From: Chloroflexi bacterium AL-N1
GTDB lineage: Bacteria; Chloroflexota; Chloroflexia; Chloroflexales; Roseiflexaceae
Reading direction: 5' to 3'
Assembly: GCA_013122435.1 (NCBI GenBank)
Contig: WYDT01000040.1
Coordinates: forward strand, 1-63,181
Length of the DNA stretch: 63,181 nt
In this document: in pieces, positions 27,081 through 36,220 of the stretch
Position numbering within the stretch: position 1 is the first letter of the stretch
How the letters are laid out: each line of letters opens with the position of its first letter
Position numbers and translations under genes: made by a program
The notes under the pieces: model-generated
Databases searched by the model: none
Told to the model about the DNA's origin: nothing
What the model saw: only the letters and a program-made list of their open reading frames with translations

Positions 27081-27410
27081 TCAATCATCTGATGGAGAGT
27101 CTGGTGTTAACACATCTTCTATCCATGTTAGGGCCGCCATCATGGTAGGAAACCCCAGTGTTGGCGCAGCAAGCAACGCAACATGACGAATTTCCTCTGG
27201 TGTCACCCCCTGTTCGCGGAGCTTCCGCGTGTGTGAGTGAACCGCTCCCTCTTTCTGTGCACCAATACTTAATGCAAGTTTGATGAAAGCACGTGTTTTA
27301 TCATCGAGTGGTCCGGCGTTGTGGACAGCTGTGCCAAAACGATCATACGTTTCCCAGACATCGGTATAGGTAGCTTGAAAACGCCGATAGGTTTTGGGGA
27401 GATCGGTCAT
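27081..27410 (-). CDS. Carboxymuconolactone decarboxylase-family protein
   Basis: The 109-residue product carries the CMD/AhpD-like core KTRAFIKLALSIGAQKEGAVHSHTRKLREQGVTPEEIRHVALLAAPTLGFPTMMAALTW. The position of the redox cysteine pair of AhpD is taken by EGAVHSH, so it is unlikely to be a thiol peroxidase reductase. It is co-directional with narK (27437) and the FmdE-like gene, in the nitrate operon; such small CMD proteins often accompany anaerobic respiration genes without a known function. Confidence 0.87.
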   Translation of the reverse strand: MTDLPKTYRRFQATYTDVWETYDRFGTAVHNAGPLDDKTRAFIKLALSIGAQKEGAVHSHTRKLREQGVTPEEIRHVALLAAPTLGFPTMMAALTWIEDVLTPDSPSDD

Positions 27411-27436
27411 CTATTCCTCCTTGTGTGGTGTGGCAA

Positions 27437-29029
27437 CTAACAGGTTATTTCGGCATGGTTACGGGCATAATAATACCAGTTGAGCAAGAGACATGTGCCA
27501 TAGTACAGGGCAAAACCATACAACGCGTATTCAGGTGTATTGGCCTCGACTTGCTGCCCAAATACCTTTGGTACGATAAACGCGCCATACGCTGCAACAG
27601 CAGATGTCCAACCAAGAACCGGGCCAGCCTGCGCTGGTGTGAAGATAAAGGGCACCATCCGAAAGGTTGAACCATTACCAACACCAGTCGTAATAAAAAG
27701 CACTAAGAAGAGTAACAGGAAGGGAAGAAAATAACGTTCAGGTTGCATGGCCTGATTGGCCAACCGGACAAAAAAGGCCACGCCCAGTGCCGCAGCGATC
27801 ATCGCGACGGTGTTCCACTGGGTTATTTTGGCACCACCAAACTTATCGGAGATCCATCCGCCCACTGGTCGCGCCAGGGAACCAACTAATGGACCCAACC
27901 ACGCATAGGCAAATGGGTTGGGGGCACCAGGATTGATCGATCCGTCCGGTAGTTCACCAAATACCACCCGAATAAACAACGGAAACGCGGCTGAGTATCC
28001 GATAAAGGAGCCAAAAGTCATCACATACAGATAGGACATGATCCAGGTATGCTTATTGCGAAAGATAGCATATTGCGTCCGCAGGCTGGTGCGAAGGGCG
28101 CCCGGTAGCAACCGCATCAAGAGCACGGTAACTACAATGGTAATGGGAAGCACCAGCCACATACTCAACTGCACGCCGAGGAGCAACCACAAACCAAGTG
28201 CCGCACCAACATAGCCTATAGCAAGGAGACCCATGATTTTCAGCAGCGCAGCACCAGTGGATCGCAGATAAGGGCTGGCATGGGTCAGGTTATGCATGCC
28301 AAACCAGGCCAAAAACGCGAGTACGATCAGAATGGGCCCCCATACCAATCCGCTATTTTGAATGTAGATGACTGTTCCTACCGATTGATTACCGACGGCT
28401 GTTTCGAGCGGTTGTCCTACTCCTCCTAATGGTCCAAACAGGCTAAACGTCATCACAAGTGGCAACACCAGTTGCATAATGCTAACCCCGATGTTGCCTA
28501 ATCCCGCATTGATGCCAAGCGACGTCCCTTGCATACGTTTGGGAAAAAAGAAGTTGATATTTGACATCGATGACGCAAAATTCCCACCACCTAATCCTGA
28601 TAATGCTGCCAGTACTGCAAACACTGCGTAGGGTGTATCAGGATATTGGAGGGCAATGCCTGTTCCCAAAGCAGGAAGCAGCAACAGTGCAGTGGTAAGG
28701 GCAATCGTATTGCGACCACCTGCAAAAGCAATCAGGAAGGAGTTTGGGATACGCATCGTCGCTCCTGCCAGTCCTGCAATAGCCGTCAGTGTAAAGAGTT
28801 GGGTGGTCGCAAAGGGAAAGCCTATATTCTTCATCTGCACCGTAATCACGCTCCAGTAAACCCAGACAGCAAACGCAGATGCCAGGCAGGGTACCGAAAT
28901 CCACAGATTACGATAGGCTACTTTTTGTCCGACTGTTTCCCAAAATGCGTTGTTTTCAACATCCCACTCGGTAATAGTGGTACCACCGGATGGTGTCGTT
29001 TCTGGTAATGAAGAGACTTGTGTACCCAT
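27437..29029 (-). CDS. narK: Nitrate/nitrite MFS transporter, NarK type (second copy)
   Basis: The 530-residue protein has about 12 membrane segments. The NNP-family signatures GLGGGNFASSMSNINFFFPKRMQGTSLGINAGLGNIGVS and the second half SFIGYSAAFPLFIRVVFGELPDGS are present, with an N-terminal cytoplasmic extension (WDVENNAFWETVGQKVAYRN) as in some actinobacterial and Deinococcus NarK proteins. It starts at ATG 29029 with GGGGAG just upstream. It is the second of two adjacent narK genes after narI, a layout usually read as a proton symporter plus a nitrate/nitrite antiporter. Confidence 0.92.
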   Translation of the reverse strand: MGTQVSSLPETTPSGGTTITEWDVENNAFWETVGQKVAYRNLWISVPCLASAFAVWVYWSVITVQMKNIGFPFATTQLFTLTAIAGLAGATMRIPNSFLIAFAGGRNTIALTTALLLLPALGTGIALQYPDTPYAVFAVLAALSGLGGGNFASSMSNINFFFPKRMQGTSLGINAGLGNIGVSIMQLVLPLVMTFSLFGPLGGVGQPLETAVGNQSVGTVIYIQNSGLVWGPILIVLAFLAWFGMHNLTHASPYLRSTGAALLKIMGLLAIGYVGAALGLWLLLGVQLSMWLVLPITIVVTVLLMRLLPGALRTSLRTQYAIFRNKHTWIMSYLYVMTFGSFIGYSAAFPLFIRVVFGELPDGSINPGAPNPFAYAWLGPLVGSLARPVGGWISDKFGGAKITQWNTVAMIAAALGVAFFVRLANQAMQPERYFLPFLLLFLVLFITTGVGNGSTFRMVPFIFTPAQAGPVLGWTSAVAAYGAFIVPKVFGQQVEANTPEYALYGFALYYGTCLLLNWYYYARNHAEITC

Positions 29030-29084
29030 ACACTCCCCTCAGTAGATCTACCGTCGGTGCTCCTTACAAACACCAACGGCTATA

Positions 29085-30611
29085 CTATGACACATGTGTG
29101 ACAACAGAACGTGGCGCAGATGAGTCGGTAGGTGTCCCCTCAAAATCGATGGTCGGTTGTGGGAGTGCGGTCTTACGCATGCGCTGAATGGTAAGCTGCA
29201 TCCACACCAGACACACCACCGTGACCAGGAAGAGGAACATCCATGTCGTTGTCCAGAGGCCGAGAGCCTTCAACAGATAGCCAAAAATGATCGGACACAC
29301 AAAGCCACCGAGCCCACCAATTACTCCAACCATCCCACCAACTACACCAACTTCATGGGGAAAATAATCAGGTATGTATTTGTAGACGGCTGCTTTCCCA
29401 ATCCCCATCGCAATGCCAATTATAAACACTAACATGGTAAAGACCCAGACATTGGACTGGAAAAAGATATGGGTTAGACCTTGCGCCAGTAACTGTCGCT
29501 TGGCGACCTGATCGCCAACTTGTACACGTGTTTCGTGCCATGTGTCGATGATCGGCAGAAGATGCAATTCATCGTCAGCAATCATTCGTTGAACTGGTGG
29601 TGTCAGTGGGTATGTTTCAGCATCTACGCGGATTTCTGTCGCTGTTACTTCGGTCACTGTGCCCGCTTTGCGCGCCATGATGCCACTCCCCGGAGATTGG
29701 ATTTCCATCCGTGGAAAGAAGAGCAAGAGGCAACAGGCGGCAGTGATCCCCAACACCCAGTACATCACCGACCGTGCCCCGATTTTGTCCGACAGATAGC
29801 CACCAAACGCACGAATCAGACCTGATGGTAATGAAAAGATAGTGGCCAGCAAACCTGCGGTGACAATGGACATCGTATAAACGTTCACATAATACGGTAC
29901 CAACCACTGTGCAAGTGCCACAAAACCGCCAAAGACCAGAAAATAATAGAGGCCAAAGCGCCACACACGCATATGTTTGAGGGGATCTAACATCTCTATG
30001 ATGGTGCGCTGAGTCGCTGGTCTACGATTGGTTGTAAAGAGAAAGAAAACCACTGCTGTGATCACAAGTGCCACCGCATACATGACTGGTAGCTGCCGCC
30101 AATTATCGAGGTTCTCACCACCATTGGTAAGCGAGCGCAAAATCGTTGGTGCAAATAGCGTGGTGATCGCTGCACCGGCATTTCCCGCGCCGAAGATACC
30201 CAATGCTGTCCCCTGATGTTCTCTCGCAAACCAAACCGACGTAAAGGCAATACCAACCGCAAACGCAGCCCCGGTGAGTCCAAATCCCAGGCTGCAGATC
30301 ATATGTTCGGTGTATGAATTGGCAGTACTCAGCAGATACATAGGCAGAGCACTACAAAGGAGGAGGATGGTGTAGACAGGTCTTCCGCCAAGCTTGTCGG
30401 TCAATAACCCAATTGGTAGCCGCATAATGGAACCCGTCAGCACCGGAATGCCGATCAACACACCCATCTGAGCAGCGTCCCACTGAAAAATGCCATTGTC
30501 AACGATATAGGTCACCAGCACACCATTCAACATCCAGGCGGCAAAACAGACGGTGAAGGCCAGCGTGTTGAGTGTAAGTGCAATATACGATTTTGATGAT
30601 TCTGCAGCCAT
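29085..30611 (-). CDS. narK: Nitrate/nitrite MFS transporter, NarK type (first copy) with internal insert
   Basis: ATG 30611 (MAAESSKSYIALTLN) follows GGGGAGG; a TTG further up is less likely. The 508-residue NNP transporter has GFGLTGAAFAVGIAFTSVWFAREHQGTALGIFGAGNAGAA in its first half. Between membrane segments in the second half there is an extra loop of about 75 residues (roughly 305-385), KAGTVTEVTATEIRVDAETY to VQVGDQVAKRQLLAQG, which reads like a biotinyl/lipoyl-type beta hairpin without an obvious attachment lysine motif. It is encoded 20 bases after narI. Confidence 0.9.
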   Translation of the reverse strand: MAAESSKSYIALTLNTLAFTVCFAAWMLNGVLVTYIVDNGIFQWDAAQMGVLIGIPVLTGSIMRLPIGLLTDKLGGRPVYTILLLCSALPMYLLSTANSYTEHMICSLGFGLTGAAFAVGIAFTSVWFAREHQGTALGIFGAGNAGAAITTLFAPTILRSLTNGGENLDNWRQLPVMYAVALVITAVVFFLFTTNRRPATQRTIIEMLDPLKHMRVWRFGLYYFLVFGGFVALAQWLVPYYVNVYTMSIVTAGLLATIFSLPSGLIRAFGGYLSDKIGARSVMYWVLGITAACCLLLFFPRMEIQSPGSGIMARKAGTVTEVTATEIRVDAETYPLTPPVQRMIADDELHLLPIIDTWHETRVQVGDQVAKRQLLAQGLTHIFFQSNVWVFTMLVFIIGIAMGIGKAAVYKYIPDYFPHEVGVVGGMVGVIGGLGGFVCPIIFGYLLKALGLWTTTWMFLFLVTVVCLVWMQLTIQRMRKTALPQPTIDFEGTPTDSSAPRSVVTHVS

Positions 30612-30631
30612 GGCAGACCTCCCCAAAGAGA

Positions 30632-31393
30632 CTATGAACTTGACTTTCCAACCTGTGTAGATGGCGATGTTTGCTGTACTGGTGGTGTCGCGGACGCTGG
30701 TACATATTCCTCATCAGCGCGGGTCGGTTGCTTATTCCAGATGACAACTTGATGTGGACGCCAGAAATAGGTAAAGGGAAACGATAGCAAGTGGACCAGT
30801 CGACCAAACGGTAACAACAAAATCAAGCCGAATGCTCCGAGAATATGAATCTTCACCATCAAAGGTAACGTTCCCACCAGATCGATCTGCGGGTCCAGCC
30901 GAAATAATGACCAGAGGTACGGCACGGCAGATCCGGCATACCACGATGATCCCCAGCGATAGAAGATAGCAGTCCATACACCAGCGACTACCTGGACGAG
31001 CAGTGCCAGCAACAACACCCAATCCATAATAGAAGTCACAGCACGGATACGTAGGCTACTCGCACGACGGACCATCAGCATGACAATGCCCCATACACAT
31101 AACAAACCAAAGATAAGTGCTGATGTTTCGAGCACATATAAACGCCACGGTACGCCATTCCATGCCAGCACCGAGCGCGGTATAAGCAAACCAATCAGGT
31201 GTCCCAGAAGAATAGCAATGATACCGTAATGCCATGCCACCGAGCCCCAGAAGAGTTGCCGATCTTCAAGAAATTGCGAAGAGAGGCTAGAGTACGAGTA
31301 GCGATTGTCAAAATAGCGCGAGATCGTCCCAATGACCGCAATAGCGACTGCAAGATATGGAAATACACCAAACCAGAGTTGATTAAGAGTCAT
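30632..31393 (-). CDS. narI: Respiratory nitrate reductase gamma subunit (cytochrome b)
   Basis: NarI anchors the reductase, carries two b hemes and passes electrons from menaquinol to NarH. The 253-residue protein has five membrane segments. The histidine ligands are visible in WHYGIIAILLGHLIGLL and in KIHILGAFGLILLLPFGRLVHLLSFPFTYFWRPHQVVIW. Its ATG overlaps the narJ stop by four bases. It ends in a soluble Thr/Ser tail. It appears intact although narG is not. Confidence 0.96.
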   Translation of the reverse strand: MTLNQLWFGVFPYLAVAIAVIGTISRYFDNRYSYSSLSSQFLEDRQLFWGSVAWHYGIIAILLGHLIGLLIPRSVLAWNGVPWRLYVLETSALIFGLLCVWGIVMLMVRRASSLRIRAVTSIMDWVLLLALLVQVVAGVWTAIFYRWGSSWYAGSAVPYLWSLFRLDPQIDLVGTLPLMVKIHILGAFGLILLLPFGRLVHLLSFPFTYFWRPHQVVIWNKQPTRADEEYVPASATPPVQQTSPSTQVGKSSS

Positions 31394-31974
31394 GCCATGC
31401 TCCTTTCATCGCACGACGTTTCCAGAACTGGCTCGTGGGTTCGCACCGACTCACATACATTCAGCACAGCCTGGAGAACATTGGCATAGGGATGGATGTG
31501 GGTTGTATCCTGTGCAAAATCAGCACACATATGCCGCAGCACTGGGAGCAAACACTCATCGATCAATTCCTCGTTTGTGGTACTTTCCAGATCACATACG
31601 GCCAGGAAGCGCAACATAACTGCAACGTGATCAGCAAGTTCACTGCTCGTCTCAAAGCCACACTCACGATAGATCTGTTGAAGTTTGACCAGGAATTTGC
31701 CGCGCTTGAAGCTTTCACCAAAGAGAATAAAACCTGCAAAAATGTAGGTCGTAGGATTGATATCAAAGGTCGCTGTATAGATTTCTTCCAGGTGACCGAT
31801 AGGTGTTTCATCCGCAAAATCAGCAAATGCAGTGAGCTGAACCGCAGCCTCTGGAAGAATTGGTTGGAGTAGCGCAGCACATGCACGTGCCTGATAAGCG
31901 ATGGTTGCATCAGGATAATCCAGTATATCACCTAGATAACGATAGATAGTTGTGTAAGTGTCTTCAAACATCAC
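31390..31974 (-). CDS. narJ: Nitrate reductase assembly chaperone
   Basis: NarJ binds the NarG N-terminus and helps insert the molybdenum cofactor; it is not part of the final enzyme. The 194-residue protein shows the TorD/NarJ helical pattern LGDILDYPDATIAYQARACAALL, GHLEEIYTATFDINPTTYIFAGFILFGESFKRG and ELADHVAVMLRFLAVCD. It overlaps narH at its start and narI at its end by four bases each, which implies coupled translation. Its client NarG is truncated in this window. Confidence 0.95.
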   Translation of the reverse strand: MMFEDTYTTIYRYLGDILDYPDATIAYQARACAALLQPILPEAAVQLTAFADFADETPIGHLEEIYTATFDINPTTYIFAGFILFGESFKRGKFLVKLQQIYRECGFETSSELADHVAVMLRFLAVCDLESTTNEELIDECLLPVLRHMCADFAQDTTHIHPYANVLQAVLNVCESVRTHEPVLETSCDERSMA

Positions 31975-33464
31975 AGACCTCGCTCTGGTTTACGATTGAA
32001 TCCAACCCCATCCTCTGCTTTGAAATGTTGTACATCATCCATCAACTCAATCGCTTGCTCACGGTGCATGGGCGGTATCACAAAGCGCTCATCGAAGGTC
32101 GGTAGTGAAGTCAGTCGATAGATCTCTTCACACTGCTGTGGCGTCAGGCCAACCTGCGCCAGCATGCCCTCGATACGTGTCATCGCAATATCACCAACCT
32201 GTTCAGCCCGTTTGAAGAGCCGAATAGCCAGCAATTTTTCATAGACGGTGCGTACGTGGGCCGTATTTCCCGCAGCGAATAGACGGGCCATGTATTTCAG
32301 GGGCACCCGAGCCCGATCAAGTGAACCAAAGTAATCATCTGTATCTTCTTCGATATGATAGACTCCATCTTTGTGCTGTCCAATGACTGGTAGTAAAGGA
32401 GGGATATAAAACAGCATCGGGATGGTACGAAATTCGGGATGGAGCGGCAGCGCGAGTTGCCATTCTTTGACAAAACGATACACCGTAGACTTCTGTGCAG
32501 ATTCGATCACCGAGAAATGCACCCCATCCTTTTCTGCCTGTGCCACCACCTCTGGATCGTGGGGATCAAGAATCAAATCTCGCTGATGATCAACCAGTTC
32601 ATCATTTGCTACAGACGCAGCGGCTTCGATACGATCTGCATCATAGAGCACCACACCGAGATAGCGAATACGCCCCACACAGGAGTGGAAACAGGCCGGT
32701 GCCTGCCCACTCTCTAAGCGGGGGAAACAAAGAATACATTTCTCAGATTTGCCCGATTTCCAGTTATAGTAGACTTTTTTGTAGGGACATGCTGAAACAC
32801 AGAAACGCCATCCCCGACACACGTTTTGATTGACCAGTACAATGCCATCCTCGCCACGTTTGTACAATGCTCCCGAGGGACATGCCGCCACACAACCAGG
32901 ATTCAGGCAGTGGTTGCAGATACGCGGAAGATAGAAGAACACCATTCGTTCCATCTCAAAGAGTGCCTGTTTTTCAGGATCACTGAGTTCAGCGAAATCA
33001 GGATCATTGGCAGCGTAGATTGGTGAGCCGCTCAGGTCATCATCCCAGTTTGGGCCAGCTTCGATCTCCATCGGTTTACCAGTAATTAGGGAGATCGGAC
33101 GTGCCGTTGGTTGATCATCGCTGGCCGGAGCATTAAACAGATCGCTGTACTTGTACGTCCATGGTTCGTAGTAGTCATCGATAGTGGGGAGATGGGGCTG
33201 ATGAAACATATTGGTGTAGCCACGCACTTTATCGGTTGCACGCAACTTGAGCTTGCCGTTCATCGACCAACCACCCTTGTATTTTTCCTGGTCTTCCCAC
33301 TGAGTAGGATACCCTGTGCCTGGTTTGGTTTCTACATTGTTCCACCACATATACTCGGTACCCTGACGATCCGTCCAGATATTCTTGCACGCAACGCTGC
33401 ACGTATGGCACCCAATACATTTATCGAGGTGAAACATCATGGAAATTTGTGCACGTACATTCAT
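31971..33464 (-). CDS. narH: Respiratory nitrate reductase beta subunit (iron-sulfur)
   Basis: NarH moves electrons from NarI to NarG through four clusters. The 497-residue protein has CIGCHTCSVAC (Cys16, 19, 22, 26), CNHCLNPGCVAACP, CRGWRFCVSACPYKKVYYNW (the Trp marks the [3Fe-4S] site) and CILCFPRLESGQAPACFHSC. Length and motif order match complete NarH proteins. It begins 36 bases after the narG fragment stop and overlaps narJ by four bases. Confidence 0.97.
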   Translation of the reverse strand: MNVRAQISMMFHLDKCIGCHTCSVACKNIWTDRQGTEYMWWNNVETKPGTGYPTQWEDQEKYKGGWSMNGKLKLRATDKVRGYTNMFHQPHLPTIDDYYEPWTYKYSDLFNAPASDDQPTARPISLITGKPMEIEAGPNWDDDLSGSPIYAANDPDFAELSDPEKQALFEMERMVFFYLPRICNHCLNPGCVAACPSGALYKRGEDGIVLVNQNVCRGWRFCVSACPYKKVYYNWKSGKSEKCILCFPRLESGQAPACFHSCVGRIRYLGVVLYDADRIEAAASVANDELVDHQRDLILDPHDPEVVAQAEKDGVHFSVIESAQKSTVYRFVKEWQLALPLHPEFRTIPMLFYIPPLLPVIGQHKDGVYHIEEDTDDYFGSLDRARVPLKYMARLFAAGNTAHVRTVYEKLLAIRLFKRAEQVGDIAMTRIEGMLAQVGLTPQQCEEIYRLTSLPTFDERFVIPPMHREQAIELMDDVQHFKAEDGVGFNRKPERGL

Positions 33465-33502
33465 TGGTTGACTCCTTGTTCTGTGTTCTGTCTGCCAGGG
33501 TG

Positions 33503-34051
33503 CTAGAATTGCGGTTTTGCTGGTAATCGACGCAGGATAACGTGTGTATCACGATTTACCCCGGTTGGCCCCCAGTAATTAAATCCATACGTAAACTGAC
33601 CATAACCACCAACCATGAGGACTGGTTTGAGTCGTGTGCGGGTCAGGCTGTTATGGCCACCAGCCCGTCGATTGGCTCGCATAGGCGATTTGGGAACCGA
33701 AATAGTCCGCTCTGGCGAATGATAGAAAATACAGAGTGAGAGCGTCAACATACGCAGATTATCGTAATAGGTTGAGTGAATATGCCACTTTCCCTGTGGT
33801 GTGAGATAGTTCAGTGTGATGCTCTGATCTGTGTGCGATGATTGTTTCAGATCACCATACACCAGTGGATCTACCCTTGGTTTATAGGTAGCCAGATGTT
33901 CGCTAAAGCCAATATATCCTTCATGATCAAGATAGAAATGCTGCCGTCCAGTGAGGGTGCGCCACGGTACTAGTCGTTCAATATTGATACAGAAAGGTGA
34001 ATAGGGCCGTCCATCGTTAATAATCCCTGACCAGCATGGGCTACCGAGCAC
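33503..34051 (-). pseudogene. narG: narG C-terminal fragment with internal deletion
   Basis: This frame holds the end of the nitrate reductase alpha subunit: NDGRPYSPFCINIERLVPWR, TLTGRQHFYLDHEGYIGFSE, NYLTPQGKWHIHSTYYDNLR and the typical end RAGGHNSLTRTRLKPVLMVG then YGPTG-like NYWGPTGVNRDTHV. After DNLRMLTLS it jumps directly to CIFYHSPERTISVPKSP; full NarG proteins have roughly 50-60 residues between these points, so an in-frame deletion is likely near 33745. It is out of frame with the upstream NarG part by an extra GT near 34045. The catalytic Mo-bisPGD region is absent. Confidence 0.85.
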
Positions 34052-34779
34052 ACGCGGGGTTGCTGTTTCAAATCATCAAATGTCATCGTGACACTACGAC
34101 TCTTCTCAACCAGATCAGCCAACGGAAGACCAACTCGTTGCGCATGCGCTTGGTAGGCACGATATGCCGATTCACCATTGGTTTCAGGTGCGAGGCGCAG
34201 GATGACATTGGCCGCATCAACCACATCTTCAAGTGAGGGATACACCGTGCCATTCCACTGAACTGTCGGATGCGTATGCAGCATATCGTCATACATATCG
34301 GCAATCTCCCAATGGACTCCATGGGTACCAATGCCTTGAGTCCGTGCCTGGGGGCTAAAGGAAATCAGTCGGTTGTACAGATTTTTATAATCACGTGTCA
34401 CAATCTTCATTGCTGGCATAGTCACACCGGGAATTGGCATTGGTAAGTTGTTGTATTCATCTAACAACTCAAGTGCAAGCGGATCCCCATCACGAATCAT
34501 CTGATCCGGCTCAACGATCCAGCGAATCAACCAGTCACGGTCACGTAGCGCGGTGACACCGGCCACATCAGGTCCAACCGATGCACCACCCCCAATAGTG
34601 TGACAGGAGGCACATTTTTGTTCAAAGATGGCTTTTCCTTCATCGACAGACTGGGTAGTTGGGGCAGACGGAACTGCATGTGCTACATAGACTGTACTAG
34701 CGATCCAGCCACATATCAACAACAGTATTAGTCGCCATGCTTTGGCACTAGGAAATTTGAAATGGTGTGTATCTGACAT
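33970..34779 (-). CDS. Monoheme cytochrome c joined to a NarG internal fragment
   Basis: Residues 1-35 are a signal/anchor and residues about 44-115 a class I cytochrome c with CASCH at 56-60 and YNNLPMP as the likely Met-ligand region, closely like the cytochrome c genes found upstream of narG in Chloroflexota. After about residue 120 the sequence changes to NarG: RDYKNLYNRLISFSPQARTQ, IADMYDDMLHTHPTVQWNGT and SVTMTFDDLKQQPR. The frame then goes out of register and ends as VCSVAHAGQGLL. The join implies loss of the cytochrome end and of most of NarG. The ATG at 34779 has GGAGGG upstream. Confidence 0.82.
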   Translation of the reverse strand: MSDTHHFKFPSAKAWRLILLLICGWIASTVYVAHAVPSAPTTQSVDEGKAIFEQKCASCHTIGGGASVGPDVAGVTALRDRDWLIRWIVEPDQMIRDGDPLALELLDEYNNLPMPIPGVTMPAMKIVTRDYKNLYNRLISFSPQARTQGIGTHGVHWEIADMYDDMLHTHPTVQWNGTVYPSLEDVVDAANVILRLAPETNGESAYRAYQAHAQRVGLPLADLVEKSRSVTMTFDDLKQQPRVCSVAHAGQGLLTMDGPIHLSVSILND

Positions 34780-34821
34780 AGACGCCCTCCTTGATACAGT
34801 GAGCGAATGAAACTTGACTTT

Positions 34822-34893
34822 ATTCTAGAATATCAGGCAGGGAGGGCTATGTGACTTTTGTCACAGGTCCATGAAGGTTATCACTTCTCTACT
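34822..34893. promoter_or_regulatory. CRP-type operator with -10 hexamers on both sides (nar promoter)
   Basis: TGTGACTTTTGTCACA at 34850-34865 is a perfect inverted repeat and contains TGTGA-N6-TCACA, the CRP consensus. On the minus strand TAGAAT (34827-34822) lies 22 bases beyond it, the spacing of a class II activated promoter for the cytochrome c/nar operon. On the plus strand TCTACT (34888-34893) lies at the same 22-base spacing. The likely ligand is the regulator encoded at 36712. Confidence 0.8.
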
Positions 34894-34961
34894 CCTAGGC
34901 AGAAAGATTTGATAACCTGCTTAACCAAGCGTTGTGAAAAATGAACGATAGGAGGTTATAC

Positions 34962-35021
34962 ATGTGTGCATGGAAGCAGCAAAGATTCTTTAAGGGGACT
35001 ATTCTGCATCTCATCGGGTGA
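34962..35021 (+). other. Stub reading frame of 19 codons with strong ribosome site
   Basis: AGGAGG at 34950-34955 precedes ATG 34962 by six bases, giving MCAWKQQRFFKGTILHLIG and a stop. It lies downstream of the plus-strand arm of the 34850 operator. It may be a small peptide gene, or the 5-prime end of a gene lost by deletion. I cannot tell which. Confidence 0.35.
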
Positions 35022-35062
35022 ATGACTCGTGATCTATGCACGGCCCCAGCAATTGATGATCT

Positions 35063-36196
35063 TTATCCCGCGTCTTGCAGGTGATGCCCTCTGGTGGGTA
35101 ATGTTGTGATCGTGCGAGCTTGTTTAGTTGCCACAATGATCAGGCCGATAAACCCCAGGATAGCCAAGACATTGAACATCCCTCCCCACTGACGGAGCAC
35201 CATCCAATTCGCTAAATCACCAATGACACGCAGCAGCAGCGAGCAATGCAGCAGCACCAGAGGAATGTAAAATGTAGATTGATAGGCCACTTTTATTCCG
35301 AGGAAAGCAGGAATAATGATCGGCGCATGACCAAAAATCATTGCAAAGACAAAGCCCACAAAAAGGGCGTGTAAGAACGCATCGTAGATCGGACCTGCAG
35401 GCAATCCACCGTAGATGAAACCAATGGCACCACTCACCGCTAACCACACATACCCGGAAAGCAGACACACCGCAATGAAGCGGGTTAATCCACGCTTACG
35501 CACAGTTCTGCGTGCAATGTCATAGCGCAATAGCCAGAGCGCCAGTGCTAACCAGGCAACACCGACGAGTCGTGTCCCATTAGTATAATCCGCAACGATG
35601 AAGAAAAGACTCACCAGCATAAACATGACAATAACTGCAAAAGCCCATTGTACAAAGCGTGAGTGTTGTAGGAGACGTCCCAGTTCCAGTCGTTCTCCGG
35701 CAATAGTGAGTACCAGGAATCCCGCCCACCATAACGAGACCACAAACAAAGGTTGGCCTGCGAGCCAGAACGCATTCCCAATACACCATGCGAGTGCACC
35801 AAGGCTCATGGTCACCGTCCACAAGGCCAGATGTTGCCGTAGAATGATCACAAAAGCCGCACATGCGATCACGCTGCCAAACATGATCAAAAATGGCCCT
35901 GGTCCAGTACTACCCCAGAACAGTATCGTGAGACCACCAAGCGCCGTACCAAGCGGAGCAAGATACATCCAGTGACGCTGGAGCGCAATGGCACGCTCCA
36001 ACCCAATGACTGTTCCAAAAAAACCGACGAGTATCAATGGTCCATGCAGAGCAGCAAGTGAGGCCGATGCTATCGGGAGATGCCAACCCATACGCAGTAG
36101 TCCGGCCCAGAGCGCAACCATCAGCGCTAGCAGCGCCAGCGGAACCAGCAGAATCTGCGGTCGAGTATGGAGTGTAGCCCAAAAGCGTGATATCAT
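35063..36196 (-). CDS. NnrS-like polytopic membrane protein
   Basis: The 377-residue protein has about 12 membrane segments and the NnrS-type features SLAALHGPLILVGFFGTVIGLERAIAL near the N-terminus and AFLHALFVGFVFAMIFGHAPIIIPAFLG in the second half, with conserved histidines that in NnrS bind heme. NnrS proteins protect cells against nitrosative stress or affect nitrite reductase. It is encoded 24 bases after the ferredoxin gene, in the operon driven from the 36593 operator. Assignment to the NnrS superfamily is likely; the exact role is inferred. Confidence 0.78.
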   Translation of the reverse strand: MISRFWATLHTRPQILLVPLALLALMVALWAGLLRMGWHLPIASASLAALHGPLILVGFFGTVIGLERAIALQRHWMYLAPLGTALGGLTILFWGSTGPGPFLIMFGSVIACAAFVIILRQHLALWTVTMSLGALAWCIGNAFWLAGQPLFVVSLWWAGFLVLTIAGERLELGRLLQHSRFVQWAFAVIVMFMLVSLFFIVADYTNGTRLVGVAWLALALWLLRYDIARRTVRKRGLTRFIAVCLLSGYVWLAVSGAIGFIYGGLPAGPIYDAFLHALFVGFVFAMIFGHAPIIIPAFLGIKVAYQSTFYIPLVLLHCSLLLRVIGDLANWMVLRQWGGMFNVLAILGFIGLIIVATKQARTITTLPTRGHHLQDAG

Positions 36197-36220
36197 GTTG
36201 TAAGCATTTCCATTCTACGA

